64,000 bases of DNA from Oscheius onirici (taxonomy: Eukaryota; Nematoda; Chromadorea; Rhabditida; Rhabditidae). The stretch lies in assembly GCA_932521025.1 (NCBI GenBank), contig OW051473.1, positions 248,001 to 312,000 of the forward strand. The letters run 5' to 3'. The notes below the pieces were generated by a model. That model was not told the origin of the DNA. It saw only the letters and a program-made list of their open reading frames with translations, and searched no databases. The translations under genes were made by a program, and so were the position numbers. This document shows positions 10,540-22,526 of this stretch, piece by piece. Every line of letters begins with the position of its first letter. Positions within the stretch are counted from its first letter, which is position 1.

Positions 10540-11152
10540 TCAAATAATATCATTACTTTTACAGCCCCAATTCAACCTTTTTCGATGTTCTTTTTCTTTT
10601 TCCTGAAGATCGACGAGGATGTGTGTGTAGAGAGGTTTCAGATCTATTTGTGCTAGTTTGTACTTCAATGAATTAAGTCCGTCCAACTTCCATCGAAAGG
10701 CTGTTTTTGACAAAAACTCAAAACGACACTTGTTGATCGGATTTCCCTGGTCGTGTTTGTACTTGATCATCTTGTATCGTCCGATTTCATTAGAAGAACG
10801 TGAGACACTGAGGCCGGCTAACGCTAATCTGTAAAAAAAAATAACATCGGTTATCATTCGCAGCGTTCTCTCATCAAAATCTTTACCTTATAGACATGTG
10901 GTCGTCTTCTCCGGTTTTGTACAGTTTTCCGTCTGACCGTGTCCTCCGGGACTCAAGCTTGAATACATTCTTTCCAACAAATCGAAACCAAAAGGTTTTT
11001 TCCATATTTTAACACTTAAGCATTACATTACAGCGCACATTGACGTTTAAAACAATACCTAATAGGTCCAACGAGATCCGGAGGCTGCTTTGGACAAAGA
11101 GGGAGGTCAGTTGGCTGACGAGAAAGGGTCCAGTTTTGCTGCCAAAATTCGT
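10540..11152 (-). pseudogene. Broken beta-1,4-galactosyltransferase family gene (bre-4-like)
   Basis: Three exon-like blocks on the minus strand belong to the beta-4-GalT/bre-4 family. The block at 11152-11059 contains LCPKQPPDLVGPI, the conserved start of the catalytic region. The block around 11005-10887 ends KTGEDDHMSIR, and the block at 10828-10540 reads RLALAGLSVSRSSNEIGRYK, then DGLNSLKY and PLYTHILVDL, the family C-terminus. About 110 residues of the core are absent, including the part that should carry the metal-binding D-x-D and the acceptor-binding segment, and the usual WGWGGEDD motif is reduced to YKTGEDD. A TAA lies in frame just ahead of the ATG at 11005, so the first and second blocks cannot be joined. 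Intact family members transfer Gal or GalNAc to glycans in the Golgi. Confidence 0.7.
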
Positions 11153-12348
11153 CTAAAACAATTGTTCTAACTTGAACTGTTTACTTCAACATCTCTTTAA
11201 AAAAATTTAAGACAGCAGAGTGTGAAAAATGGTGTTAATGCCAAAAGGCCAAAAACTTCCCCGAGTTTGCTGATGTTGAGTCTGACACTTTATTGCCGTT
11301 ACAAAGAAAATTTTTTTTGAAAGCGTTTCCCACCGAAAAGTTCTTCCGATTTCTCAAACTCGCTGACTTTGTAAACTACCTAAAAGCGCATATGCTTTGT
11401 ATTTTTACCGTAGGTAACCCTGTTTTTAAAATATAAAAGAAATAGTATAAGGGACGCTAGAAATATTGGTGAAGTATGCTTTTTCGACAGTGTTTGGAAC
11501 ATGAGATGTTGTAAATACGAGCAAAGAATTGATGTTGTCTACTCCTATAGAAATCGCCACAATAGATAAATAGAAACTCGTTTATGGAATCTGTCTTGAG
11601 TCATGTTTACATAGTGGGGATCTGTATAGGCAAACCTACACCTAGCCAAAGATTCTTGCCGTACAGCAAGCAATAAATCTCACTAAAAAATGAGTCAAAT
11701 TATATTTTTCTGAACAATATACAGCCACTGCCTGCTCATTCTCAACCACAATGTTCGTCCAGACTATTCTCAACGGAGATCAAAATGATCCAAAAAATAT
11801 TGTCCCCTGAATCCCGCATTGACAAAAACCAGTTCTTCCAGTTCCTTCCCTCGAGAACGTGAGCACCCATCAACAAAATATTTCTATCTAGGCCCAGAAC
11901 AAATTTACGCCGCAATTTCTTTTCACACCGAGTCAGGCCCAGGTTTCAAATACTTACAAGATCAAACAAACCAATTCCTAATACAAATAGAGCCATCCTT
12001 TCACTTCTAAAACAGAATCGGAAATAGATTACTGCCAAGGTACATCCCCCAAACTTTCTTTCCCTGTTGTACATTTCTCCTTACCCCAAGTTTTATCCCA
12101 AATTCCAATATCGTTTTCCTCCTCCCACTCCTTTTATGGATCTGTACTTTTCATACAGCCTCATTTCCCTTTCTCCCCTTTCAACACTTCGCATATGTCC
12201 AATTCATAGAAATAAATAAATAATTGTATTGAGCTTTTGCTTTGACGGAGTATGACGAAACTATTTTCTGCTAAGTTTCTCAAATCTCACACCTATTTAA
12301 TCATAAGTACTTAAGAAACGAACAAAAACACGAGCTTTAACAATAAGA
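11153..12348. other. Intergenic, about 1.2 kb, with a pyrimidine-rich tract
   Basis: The left half is AT-rich without features. From about 12040 to 12200 the plus strand is strongly C/T-rich and ends in repeats of AAAT (AAATAAATAAATAA near 12210), which resembles the 3' end of a retroposed sequence. A 63-codon open frame (11819-12010) lacks an ATG and recognisable motifs, and I did not call it. Confidence 0.35.
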
Positions 12349-13830
12349 TTAATTAACTGAAGTCAATGGTCGCGAGACTCTTGTTACGCTTGAAATTTCC
12401 TTGTTCCTGGTGCACATTTTGAAAACTTTGCTTCTCAACGAAGGTATGAAGTAAATAGTGCACATTGCTTGAAATATTATGGGGCTGCTATAAAGTATGT
12501 AGCTGAAATCCATGAGAACCTGATAATGAAAAAACGTGTAGTTTGTTCCAATCAAGAAATACAGAAACATAATAATGGCATCCAAGGTCAAAAGCTGAAA
12601 AAGTATCCTTATAGTAAATTAAATGTCTACATTTAGGAAAGCTCGGTGAATTTTTTTTGTGGCTTCACTGATGTTTTGAGCGAACTGTCTCAGCTTCACC
12701 TCCGTGGCTATACGAAGTGGAACACAGAAAAAGAAGCAGGCTAAAGGAAGGAATGCAGAGTAACTCCACACAGTGTTGACATATATAGCTAGTGCTTCAT
12801 TTCCACCTCCTACAACGTAGCTGGTGCGATTTTCAATGTCAACTAGATGTGGTTCAAACCATTCCGGTTTCAGCTTGTCTGTAGGGTTATAAGCCGCAAC
12901 CACCAAATACCACTGAAAATAAAAGTTATCGATAGTGCAACGCATTGCTGATAAACGTGGTCTAAGAGTAGATTTTTTCCTCTTTCCCCGCCCCGTTTTC
13001 TTTTGTCACTATCATATTTGGAACCAGTAGGTACGATAACGCAAGTGTCCGGAACCCTGGTTGTTTGCCCATACTCTTGTGTGTTAACTCTGAAAGAGGC
13101 CACCGCTTTGCTTTAGTGTAATTGAGATTCTCACACATTGACCATTGCGAAAAAATAAAAACGTAGTGAGTTTGTGTTGACAGAAGTAAATGGTCAGACG
13201 GAGATGAATGTAAGTCTCGTGTTCTTCAAATCGGTTATGTCTAATGTACGCCAATTTACCAAAGGGTTTTGTAACAGAGCTATAGTTTGTTTGAACAAAA
13301 CTGGCTAAACTTACGAAAATTGGGAAAAAGACAGCATTGGCAATCATGGCAATCATGATCAAGGTTCTTTTCTTCATACGGTAGCCAAAAATGATTGCGG
13401 CTCTGACTAACATCATAAAGGCAATAAGTGGTGATGCTGGAAATCCAAGCCACGCCCCCAAGGCGTCAGTAATGTTGCAGAACCGTGGTCCAAGCAAAGC
13501 TCCAGGACCGTACGGTACGCAGAGGGTATATGCAAAATCCGGTCCAACGGAAAGGCATCTGAAGGTCGTTTGTTGAGTTTGTTTAGAAAAGATAATGTTT
13601 TTAGTTAAATGCGCTTACCTATTCAACACAAGGAATCCTGAGACTGTTGATATTACATTAGAAAAGGCTGTAATTTGGAATAGAATAGAGTAGGCCACCG
13701 ATTCATGCTTTGATGCGAGAATTGAAAGATATCCAACTAAAAAGTTTAAAGATGCTCCAGAAATGCAAACGACAAAGGCGCTGACTCTTACTGCCCCAAT
13801 AACGTCGGTTATGTTGTAGCTCTCTTCCAT
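12349..13830 (-). CDS. Nematode seven-transmembrane chemoreceptor
   Basis: Four exons (13830-13615, about 13563-13310, 12912-12630, 12594-12349) join in phase to about 340 residues. The N-terminus MEESYNITDV is short and N-glycosylatable. Hydrophobic helices follow: VRVSAFVVCISGASLNFLVG, then SILFQITAFSNVISTVSGF, PLIAFMMLVRAAIIFGYRMK, LIMIAMIANAVFFPIF, VWSYSAFLPLACFFFC, and two in the last exon (AIIMFLYFLIG and SSPIIFQAMCTIYF). The FGYRMKK after helix 3, and the loop before helix 6 ending RAFLNLLTLDAII, fit the Str/Srd-like superfamily of serpentine receptors, which act in chemosensory cilia. I cannot fix the exact family. Seven helices are present and no stop or frameshift is seen. Confidence 0.75.
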
Positions 13831-14065
13831 TGCAGACAGACGAAATGAGAAAATTACTCTGTTTTCTTATTACTGTCTAAATTAGATCTGGCGGAGGTGA
13901 CGAAAAAAAATGCGACAGGTGGCTGTTCGTGTTCCGTCGAGGCCGATGACAAATGTCAGATATTTTTTAAATTGAACATGTTTTCCACATTGCTTAAATA
14001 AAAGGATAATGCAACGACAGTTGATACAATATGCTAATTATAGAATAAATTGAAATGTAAAAAAT

Positions 14066-14680
14066 TTACAAATTCTTATGCTCTGGAGGGCAAATAGTTT
14101 CTTTGATTGCATCCCAGACAAAGTTTCTCTTGAAGACGTCGCTCGTGATTCCCCAACTTTCTGTTCTCTCAAATGGAATCTTCACGACCTGTGGCATAAT
14201 AACAGCAGGATCCGCATTCAGAAGTCGTAAGACTCGTGCCCACAGTTCCATCTTTGCAGATTCGTATTCTGTGGCAAATCGACTAAGTGCGTTCTGAATA
14301 TAAAATGTTATGCAAGGCGCTTATTGAAACGTACTCGTTCAATACCCATTGCAATATAACTGTCATGAACCTGCTTGGCGCGTTCTTCAAAAGAAACTGC
14401 CAAGTTTGTTCCAATGAGTGTCATCTTCAAAACCTGTTCTTCCGTCATTCTCCAAAGACCTTTGTGGTTTTTGAATATGTAAAAATTGTTGAGAGCAGGA
14501 ACCACGTCCTAAAACTTGCAAGTTTGCGAAATGAAACAATAAAAGTACTCTAGCAAACAGTTTGACAACGTCTTTTGTCTTTGTTCCATTGACATCTTTG
14601 GGACCACAATGACCAATATGTTGATCATCGGAAAAGACGGCAATTATTGACAGAAGTAGAAGAAGTGCACTTCCAACCAT
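14066..14680 (-). CDS. Small secreted nematode protein, uncharacterised
   Basis: Three exons (14680-14567, about 14508-14337, 14295-14066) join in phase 0. The start MVGSALLLLLSIIAVFS is a clear signal peptide, followed by the short Cys/His segment DDQHIGHCGPKDVNG. The rest, about 140 residues, is predicted helical and amphipathic (MTEEQVLKMTLIGTNLAVS, ALSRFATEYESAKMELWAR), with one Cys near the end (ETICPPEHKNL). Total length is about 170 residues. I do not recognise the family; the all-helical secreted architecture resembles nematode lipid-binding or SXP/RAL-2-like proteins only in a general way. The gene is tandem with the chemoreceptor, about 240 bp upstream of it on the same strand. Confidence 0.65.
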
Positions 14681-15835
14681 AATTTCTGGTAAAAAAATGA
14701 TATTCATATGAATAGAAAATCTGATATGGTAATGGAACATTGAAACAGTAGAGCACTCGGATAAGAGAGCTCTCCCGAACGGCCATAGCACAAAAGCTAC
14801 TTGATCAGCAGATGTTCCTACACAATCTGTCTATTAAATCCCGTGCGTCTGACAAAAAAGCAACACTTGCAACATTTGTGACAGCACAGCAGTCTTTGAG
14901 TTGGGAGTGTTTTCTGTTTTTGAACCATCTCGAGGGATTTTCTTGAGTAGAAAACAGTTGCGGGAGTGCAGAAAAACATGAATGAACAAAACACTGGATG
15001 ATTGTAGAGATGATACTGCTCGAAATCCACAAACTGGTCTTGCTTAAACAGCTGTTTTTAATTTGACAGTGAAAAATACAAAACTGGAATGAAGACGATG
15101 AGGCAACCGTGCAATAAAAATAGTCGAGTGTCAGAGAAATGACCGTTGTCAGGAAAGGATTCAAGAGATGAAGTATATCCCATTGTAACCATCAGAAAAA
15201 TATCTTAGCTTTCTTCTCCGAGCTGTCATCCGAGGCCAATCTCGGCAGGCGATGTTGCACTGACGTGTTCTTAATTGACATTTCAGTTGCCGTTTGCTTT
15301 GCGATAACAAATCTTCCCAAAAACTTCGACCACTCCTTTTGTGTAGAATTTTAAGCTGCATCCCATGAAATCGTCGATTTTTTTATGATCGTTAATTTAA
15401 CAATAAATTTTGAAACATGAACCTCTATCAAACAACATTCTTGCATTTTCTAAGATATTTGCTTGAAACTGGAGAAATCAGTTCGAAAATGAGGATATTA
15501 CAATAAAATTGACGTCAAAACTCTTGCCGAGAAAACAGGGACATGTATATTTCAGTCAAAATATCCGTTGTCGTATACCGTAGTACAAATTGCGTGGTAC
15601 CGAAAATATTTCAATGTGGGGAACTTGGAAAAACAACTTTTTCAACCTGTATTTTTTAAATCTACAAATTCGTTAAGCTGTTTTAGTCCAGGCCCTATTG
15701 GTATTGTTAATTATTGCAAGCTGTCGAACTTTTTCAGCTCTGTACGCAAATTGGCGTCGTCTCTTCCAAGCGTCCACTGACCTAGCAGTAAACTTTGTTG
15801 TTTTCGACTTTCAACGTCTCTATATTTTCCTCAAA
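14681..15835. other. Divergent intergenic region between the 14066 gene and lnp-1
   Basis: It contains the promoter side of both genes. A 66-codon minus-strand frame (15161-15361, basic, starting MQLKILHKRSGRS) is open but has no supporting exon or motif. The 15690-15835 stretch is probably lnp-1 5' UTR with an intron acceptor near 15697. Confidence 0.35.
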
Positions 15836-17867
15836 ATGGGTATTATATTTTCTAAAAAACGGATAGTAACCGAAGAATTGGAAAATCTGACCGGCCAGAT
15901 GAAATTATATAAGGACGATATCGAAAAGACGTTTGAGGTTAGCATTTTCTTTCTCAGTTAGACCTTTTGTTGTTTTCAGTCAAGAAGAATGCTTTTGTGG
16001 TATTTGACAATGTTAAATTTTTTCTTGTCTACCGTTTTGGTCGGATTTTGTTGGTATACGTTCGACGACAGGAGGATACAGGTATTTTTTTCATTTTTTG
16101 TATTAACTCTCGTCAGATCGGACTGTCCGTGGTTTGCTTCATAGCCGGCTTTCTGTTGCTGATTCTCTTCAGGAAAATGGTCAACATCTTTTACGAGTGG
16201 AGGCTCAACAAGAAAAAGAAAGTAGGTTCTTTAATGGTTTTTTCGCTATTTGAAAATCACGAAGAATACGTCTCAATTCCATCAGTGACACAGCATTCGG
16301 AAGAACTAAGCAAGCAGAGGCGTAGCTGTGTTCAAAACTTAGGCTACTTAATACCATAGTACAAATCCAATAGAGACTGGATTACCGTGAGAGAAATTTT
16401 TTATTTAAGCTAAGCGAAAATAGTTCTGTTTCACCAAAACGCTAAACATTTGACCTCAAAACTGCAGACACAAAAATACGAATCTTTTGTTCAAATGTAC
16501 ATTTCAGGCTCTTGACGATCTAATCGAAAAAAAGAAAAGCATCCTTGAAAATGTTAAAGAAACCGAGACATTCAAAGTTGCTTCCGAAATTCTGGAAAAA
16601 TACGGCGAGAAGCCAAAGGATTCCCTTCCTCGTCCAGTTTCTCAACCGGCGAGCCCCGTGATGGAAAGGAAAGCGGGACCTGGGCAGCCGCAGTCACCAC
16701 AATTGAAACCTGGTTTTTGCCCATCCTTTGGTTCAATGTTTAATATTTAAGGAACTCCATTGAACTCTCCACAGGACTTACGACAGAGAATTGTCCAGAA
16801 TCAGGCTACACCTCAAAGACCAGGGCTTACTCCTGCCCCAGGGAGGACAATACCAATGGTACGTGTTTTGTAAACATGTTTTTGTTGAACAAACAACAGG
16901 TAACCTTCCTGTGATATTACAGAGAAGATTTACTTCTTAAATATTTCAAAACAGAGTTATCCAAAAACACTTTTCAGTCTGCCCAAATGATGCCAAGAGG
17001 ACCGCCGATGAGAGCTGTCCGACCATATCACCAGGAGCCTACGAGTGCTATCTACAAGGTAGTTGACTACTTTTTCTCTGATGGTCCCAGTAATCGGTAA
17101 GAATATTAGGCTTCTTAAAATTATTGTTCAGGATGGCGTTAATCTGTTCGCACTGTCATGCACACAATGGAATGGCTCTTCCTCAAGAGTATGAATATTT
17201 GGCCTTTGTATGCTTCGTTTGTAAACATTTTAATCCGGCGAAAAAATTAAGGTCAGAAGAAACAGAAGGTTAACGTTTTAGTGTGGTTTTAGAGAAGTTC
17301 CGAAATCCTCGAATGCTTCAACTCCACCGAATGAGCCAGAAGAACCACGACAACGAGAAAACGATCACATAAAGAAAGAGAACAGCACAAAAACGAGTGA
17401 AGCAGGAACGGAGGTAAACTTCAGTCTTTTTTCTTCCTTTTTTCGTCATAACAGTAGGGTGTAGAGCGGCATCACAAATCGGAAAACGGATATTGCTTTC
17501 ATTCTCGACAGCGTCCATCAAAAAAATTTAGCATTTTAACTGCCTGCAAGGACTTTTCAAGTTGTTGTGAGATGGAAGATATGTTCCAAATCTAAAACAC
17601 TCTGTTTTGACTCAGAAACACTGTGTTATCGCTCAACCCTAGACCTCACGCAAGCAAGAACAGAAAGAAACTTTTCTATGGAGTAGATGAATCTCGTATT
17701 TGGAAGCGCTTAAAAAGACAGTCGCATTGTGTGATTGAACAGGGAAACATTCGCAGGCAAACTAAAAATATTGCATTTTGAACTAAAAATACTGCATTTT
17801 TCAGGATGAATTTGACCTCGTCAACTCTCGGCATTCTACTGACGACGAAACAGAAAAGACTAACTGA
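15836..17867 (+). CDS. lnp-1: Lunapark, ER three-way-junction protein
   Basis: Nine or so exons run from ATG 15836 to TGA 17865-17867, giving about 335 residues. The order is diagnostic of lunapark: an N-terminal MGIIFSKK (candidate N-myristoylation), a short coiled coil (TEELENLTGQMKLYKDDIEK), two close membrane helices (WYLTMLNFFLSTVLVGFCWY and IGLSVVCFIAGFLLLILF), a second coiled coil (DDLIEKKKSILENVKETETF), a proline-rich stretch, and the zinc finger with CSHCHAHNGMALPQ and VCFVCKHFNPAKKL. The finger has the expected C-x2-C...C-x2-C cysteines. An acidic tail (DEFDLVNSRHS) ends the protein. Lunapark sits in curved ER membrane at tubule junctions and stabilises the network together with atlastin and reticulons. 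Nothing is missing, so it should be functional. Confidence 0.93.
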
Positions 17868-19055
17868 CTAGTTTTATCTCCATACTTCGTTCATCCTCGC
17901 TTAAAATTCTCGGAAACTGCATTTGACATTTTACTTAGTACGTTAAGGTGAGATTTTCCTCTTTCGTTCTGCTTTAAGTTAGTAAGATTTCTCACAACAC
18001 TAAAATTGTATACCTTCCACTTCTCTGTCCGTAGAATTTTAGAAAAAATGACATTAAGTTATACATTTGACAGGTATCGTTATCTTCTGGGTCAGTTCAA
18101 TAGGGTCTCGCTTTGTTCGTTGTAAGTTTAAAAAAAATCAAAGATTTATTCCCTACGAGTTTTCAATTTTTCTCTAAGATACTCCCAACTTTCCAACTGC
18201 TGATTGAGGAAGTTCAGTCGCTGCCTAATTGTCCTGTTTGATTTCGACAATGCACGTCATTTCGTCCGTCTAATCTCCCGAAGACATGCCAATAGTCTGG
18301 TTGGTATAGTTTGGGCAAAATGTAGGTAAATTCCTGAACATTAATAACGTGAGAGGCTAAGAGGACAACCAACAATCTATCTGCCTTGAAAAATTGATAT
18401 AGGATGTATTTTGTCCGTCCAAGGATTTATGATTTCCTAACCGTCGCAGACCAAAATCTGATTGGTGATCCTAAATGATACACATGTCAATCTACTCTGG
18501 AAAATGATTTGCATGTTTTGTTTTGCTTGTTCAAAATACGAGGCATCCATCTTTGTCTACTTTTGTGTATCAATTACGCAGATATACACATAGATTCACA
18601 ATATATTCGCGTATTTTGTCCTTGAAACAGAAAACATTCTATTTGAGAAAGTTTTAAGGGAATAGGCAACGGTTTTTGCTCAGTACACTGCTGTCAGAGA
18701 GACGGAATTTTAGTTATAGTTCACGGTTTGCAAACAGTGCCCATGGCTGAAAACTTAAAAGAAAGATCATGTTTTCAGATTCCACAAGACTTTGTGCGGT
18801 TTGGCTCAAAAATGATAGTTAACCGTTTTCCCTTTCAACAGTCATGTAATCAAAAATCAAACATTTCTCATTCAGACTGCTCCTAACTACCCCTTGCTTA
18901 ACAGATATTATTCATAGTGAGAACATCGAGGGTGGAAGCGGCTGCAATATCTAAATGGGTCCAAGATCAAAACGCCGAAAGTTCATAACATATTTATTCA
19001 CATTTACAACGCAAAGAAATGATGAGCGAGCCTGACGGCAGGGTAAAACGTTGCT
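17868..19055. other. Convergent intergenic region
   Basis: About 1.2 kb lies between the lnp-1 stop and the flp-12 stop. It contains 3' UTR sequence on both sides and AT-rich spacer. I see no coding exon or obvious repeat. Confidence 0.4.
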
Positions 19056-19833
19056 CTACTTGCGACCGAAGCGGATAAACTCAAACTTGTTCCTCCTCTT
19101 CTCGGCCGTCTTCAACTGGTTTCCTAAAAGAACGAGTTAATTAATGCAATCTCGGAAACATACCATCTTGTATGTTTTCCAGGGCGGCTAGGGCACTCAT
19201 CAGTTGCGCTGAGACCTGTTTCAGTTGCACAGAGTTGTCGCCATCGTAATAGTAATTCTGCATGGATTCCGGAGAGCCTTTCTCTGAAAACGGAACTATT
19301 ATTTCGAGATTTCGATTCTTTCTCCCGTTCCTCTAATATCTCTTTCCCCTCAGTTGTTAATTTTAGCAACAATAGAATTAGCCCGATAAATTTGTAATGG
19401 CTCCTACTACAAGCGTTTGCTTAAAATGTAGCCCATGCAAGGGGAAGAAGGCAGTTAATTTGTGCAACTTCAAGGTGTCTTCATTAAACTTGCAAGGGCT
19501 AAAGTCAAAGTGACGTTTTGACGAAAAGATCCGCAAAGGACAGACTATACAGACTATATTCTGCTCATTTGCGAAAACGTCTCACCACAACGCTTAAAGG
19601 AACTTTTGATTGTGGATTATCGAATGAGCCCATTTTTGTAGCTTTTTCCTGCCCAAACTTCCGGTCATCCACAATGGCATTTTTACTTTAAGGCTTTCTA
19701 TGACGGTTTTGTTTTTCGACAGCTCTCGAGCGAAAAAACGTAATATGCTCTTTATGAATCACCACTTACGCGTCTTCTGGGCAAATGCTCCGAGGATGCA
19801 GAGGATGAGGCAGAGGATCAACGACTGGTTCAT
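19056..19833 (-). CDS. flp-12: FMRFamide-like neuropeptide precursor FLP-12
   Basis: Three exons (19833-19770, about 19289-19165, about 19125-19056) join in phase to a short preproprotein of about 80 residues. The start MNQSLILCLILCILGAFAQK is a signal peptide. The last exon encodes EKRRNKFEFIRFGRK and then stops. KR/RR and the terminal GRK are processing and amidation signals, so the mature product is RNKFEFIRF-amide, the known FLP-12 peptide of C. elegans and other nematodes. Only one peptide copy is present, as expected for this gene. FLP-12 is released from neurons and acts on G-protein-coupled receptors. The spacer between leader and peptide (QNYYYDGDNSVQLKQVSAQL) is poorly conserved in general. 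The first intron is about 480 bp; long intergenic DNA lies upstream. Confidence 0.93.
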
Positions 19834-22526
19834 GGCGACGCTGTATGCACGAATGGCCAGAAAAGAGGGTGGAGAACTTCAAAGAATCAGTGTGGGCGTG
19901 GCGAAGACCTAGCGAGAGGGACTCTGAGAGACAAACGCTCAAATCACCATCAGAAGAAACAGCAATTGGCCATGGGAGACTAATTCGGCACGGGTTATAC
20001 TGACATCATTCGGAACCAGCAAGGCACCGGGCCAGCTTGACTCAAAGTATTCGGCTAGTTTTAGTGATCTAACGTTGTCAAAAAACGTCGCAAATCGCTA
20101 AAACATAATGACTATTACAGTAAACTTTTTGGCAGATAGAAAAAACCTTGTCTGATCCTCGTCTTTCGTGCCTAAAGCCACAAACAAACAGACGTGTTAG
20201 GATTTTAATTTTTTTGTAATCGATTTCTCGTCAAAAATTACCGCTAAGATGAGCAGTGGAACATCGAAATTCGTGGAAAATTGACGTAAATAGACGAAAT
20301 ATTCAATTCGGCTGAGAAAACCGTCTTTTTTTTGCCTATTTTCGTCCTTTTTTAACATTTTTGACGTCCCAATACTTTTTAAGGGTAAATATGAATGAAA
20401 AAAGACGAAAATTGAATTATTTGCAATACCCTGATTTCTTGATTTCCCCTGAAGACACACAATTAGACTGTTTTTAACAAACATATTTTTTCTACAGTGT
20501 TAGACAGTGTTAAAACATTTAAATGTGGCTCTCTCGTTGCCACTATAGTCTTAATTGTTGTAGTTTGGAGGCTTTGAATTGTAAAAATACAATAGACTAG
20601 CTCAAAAAGCTAGCATGTGGTTCGGAAATATATTTGGAGCTCACCAAAACTGTTTTAAAAAAAATTTATGAAAAAAGTGTTATATCAAAATGAAAATCTC
20701 ACGTCCGTTCAAAATTTCACACAACAGTCTCATTGTGACTACGGATAAAAATTCTTTGGAACCGGATGCTTTTTTCAGTTTTTATCTGCACCTGCACAAT
20801 AACTAGCGTTTCTATGTTTTTTCGAGCAACAATTTTTCGGCTACTACTTCCTTTGGACTTCTCAAAATGATGGGCTACTATTCAAAGAATAGTCAAATTA
20901 GCACGAAGAGCGGAAGGCTGACTTGAACTCGAACAATTGGCTTCAAATGGACGAATAACGAGAACGTAGGCAACTGAAAACGCAGAGTGTAGACTGATAT
21001 CTGCAGTCAGTATAATCTCGTTTCATTTCCTCAAAATAGCCGCTGATTTTGGACGAGTGCTGCTCCGTTCACATGGTAATAATCTCCGAGAGAGTTACAA
21101 CTCCATGGGGAAACATTTCGGCATGCGGCATGTAGACAATTTTTGGAGCGTCGTCATAGGGTAGGCGGAATCCAAATGATAAGCGCATCAAACTAAACTA
21201 GAGATAAAAATTTAGAGTTTCGTCCAAAGCCCTAACAGGGAAATGACGCTCTAGATAACATAATTAGCTGGTTAATACCATTAACAAGACATGAGCAAAA
21301 TATTGAGAGGGCACAATTTAAAGGAAGTCAAAATAAAGTAAGAAGTTTGCTACCTTGAATAACGAATAAACAGTTTTTAAAATAGTTGTTAAATGCCACT
21401 CTCGTTAGTAGTTGCACTGAGATTGAATATCTGAAGAAAACGAGAATTCTAACCTTTTTGACCTGTTGATAGTAGAAACTTTCTCTCGAGCTTTGCCTGC
21501 TCATCTTACTATTCAGCTTGTTCAGCTGCCGAAAATCGAAGTTCCTTTTTTGTTTAATGTTCAAGATTAAGTTTACTTCGGCTCAGTATAATCACAGTAT
21601 TTCTGTCTTTTCGAAAAAAAAAATCTGAGACAAACTGGATTTGTGAAAAACTGGATTCTTTGAGGAAAAAGAGACTTGTATCTGCCCTGTGCTTTCTATT
21701 AGAGGACGGACAACAAGTAAACAATATCGAGTACAAAGGGCATATCCACTACTTTCCTCCGAGAATTCGTGACAAAAACCGAATTTAAAAATTCTGCATG
21801 GTTCAGCTATCAAAACACATTAAAACTCGCGTAGCGTGATGTAGTGATAAGTAATGCACTGACCGTGCAGAAACAATATCATCTCGTTGAATCATTTTGT
21901 CTTGATGTAATTTGTTTCAGTATGTCCTCCCTTGAATTATGATGCCACACTTTTATTGGGTTAAAAAATACATTGCGGAAGGGGCAAAAGTAAAAATATG
22001 GACAGATTTGCTAGGAATTGGGGACAACCCATTTTTAACAGCACGAGAAAAACAAAATAAAACCGAGTTTTGTGAAATCAATTAATGACGAATGCTGTTG
22101 GCCGACCATGTGCATCACTGAAATTCTACTGTTAATCAAATACTTTTTGAAGATTTTGAAAAATGTGAACTTAATAAAATGATAATTGGGTAATGTCAAA
22201 CAAACATAAATAACAATGCTTTAAAAAATACCACAATTTCTAGGTTTTCAAGACTTAATATATTGCTCCGAATTCTCTTGACCTGCAAAGGGATATGAGA
22301 TGCACAAACTTTACTATATCAACGGGAAAAATTTAGTTGTTCTTTCAAACTTCATCTAAGCAACTTGTTTTTCAATTAAAAATATACACGAACTCTCTAG
22401 CACTAGTCTCTGACTTTGATATGCTCTTAACTAAGCTTTTTTCTACTTTTGTCAAATGTTTATCACTCGTTTTTAAAAAGTCTTTTTGTTCTAGAGATCA
22501 CAAAATTAAGCTATTTTCTAAGCGGC
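19834..22526. other. Long intergenic region upstream of flp-12
   Basis: About 2.7 kb contains no supported gene. A perfect small inverted repeat CTAGCT-CAAAA-AGCTAG lies near 20596-20612. Around 21825-21890 is a faint tRNA-like arrangement with a GCAC/GTGC hairpin (see rejected list). The rest is AT-rich and probably contains the neuronal promoter of flp-12, for which I can name no site. Confidence 0.4.

Noticed and set aside
15161-15361. Basic 66-residue minus-strand frame upstream of lnp-1
   Set aside because: ATG present, but no motif, no convincing exon partner and no polyadenylation signal.
21823-21895. tRNA-like stretch with a GCAC/GTGC hairpin and a B-box-like GTTGAATC
   Set aside because: The acceptor stem does not pair, the A box is weak and no second copy was found; too degenerate to call.
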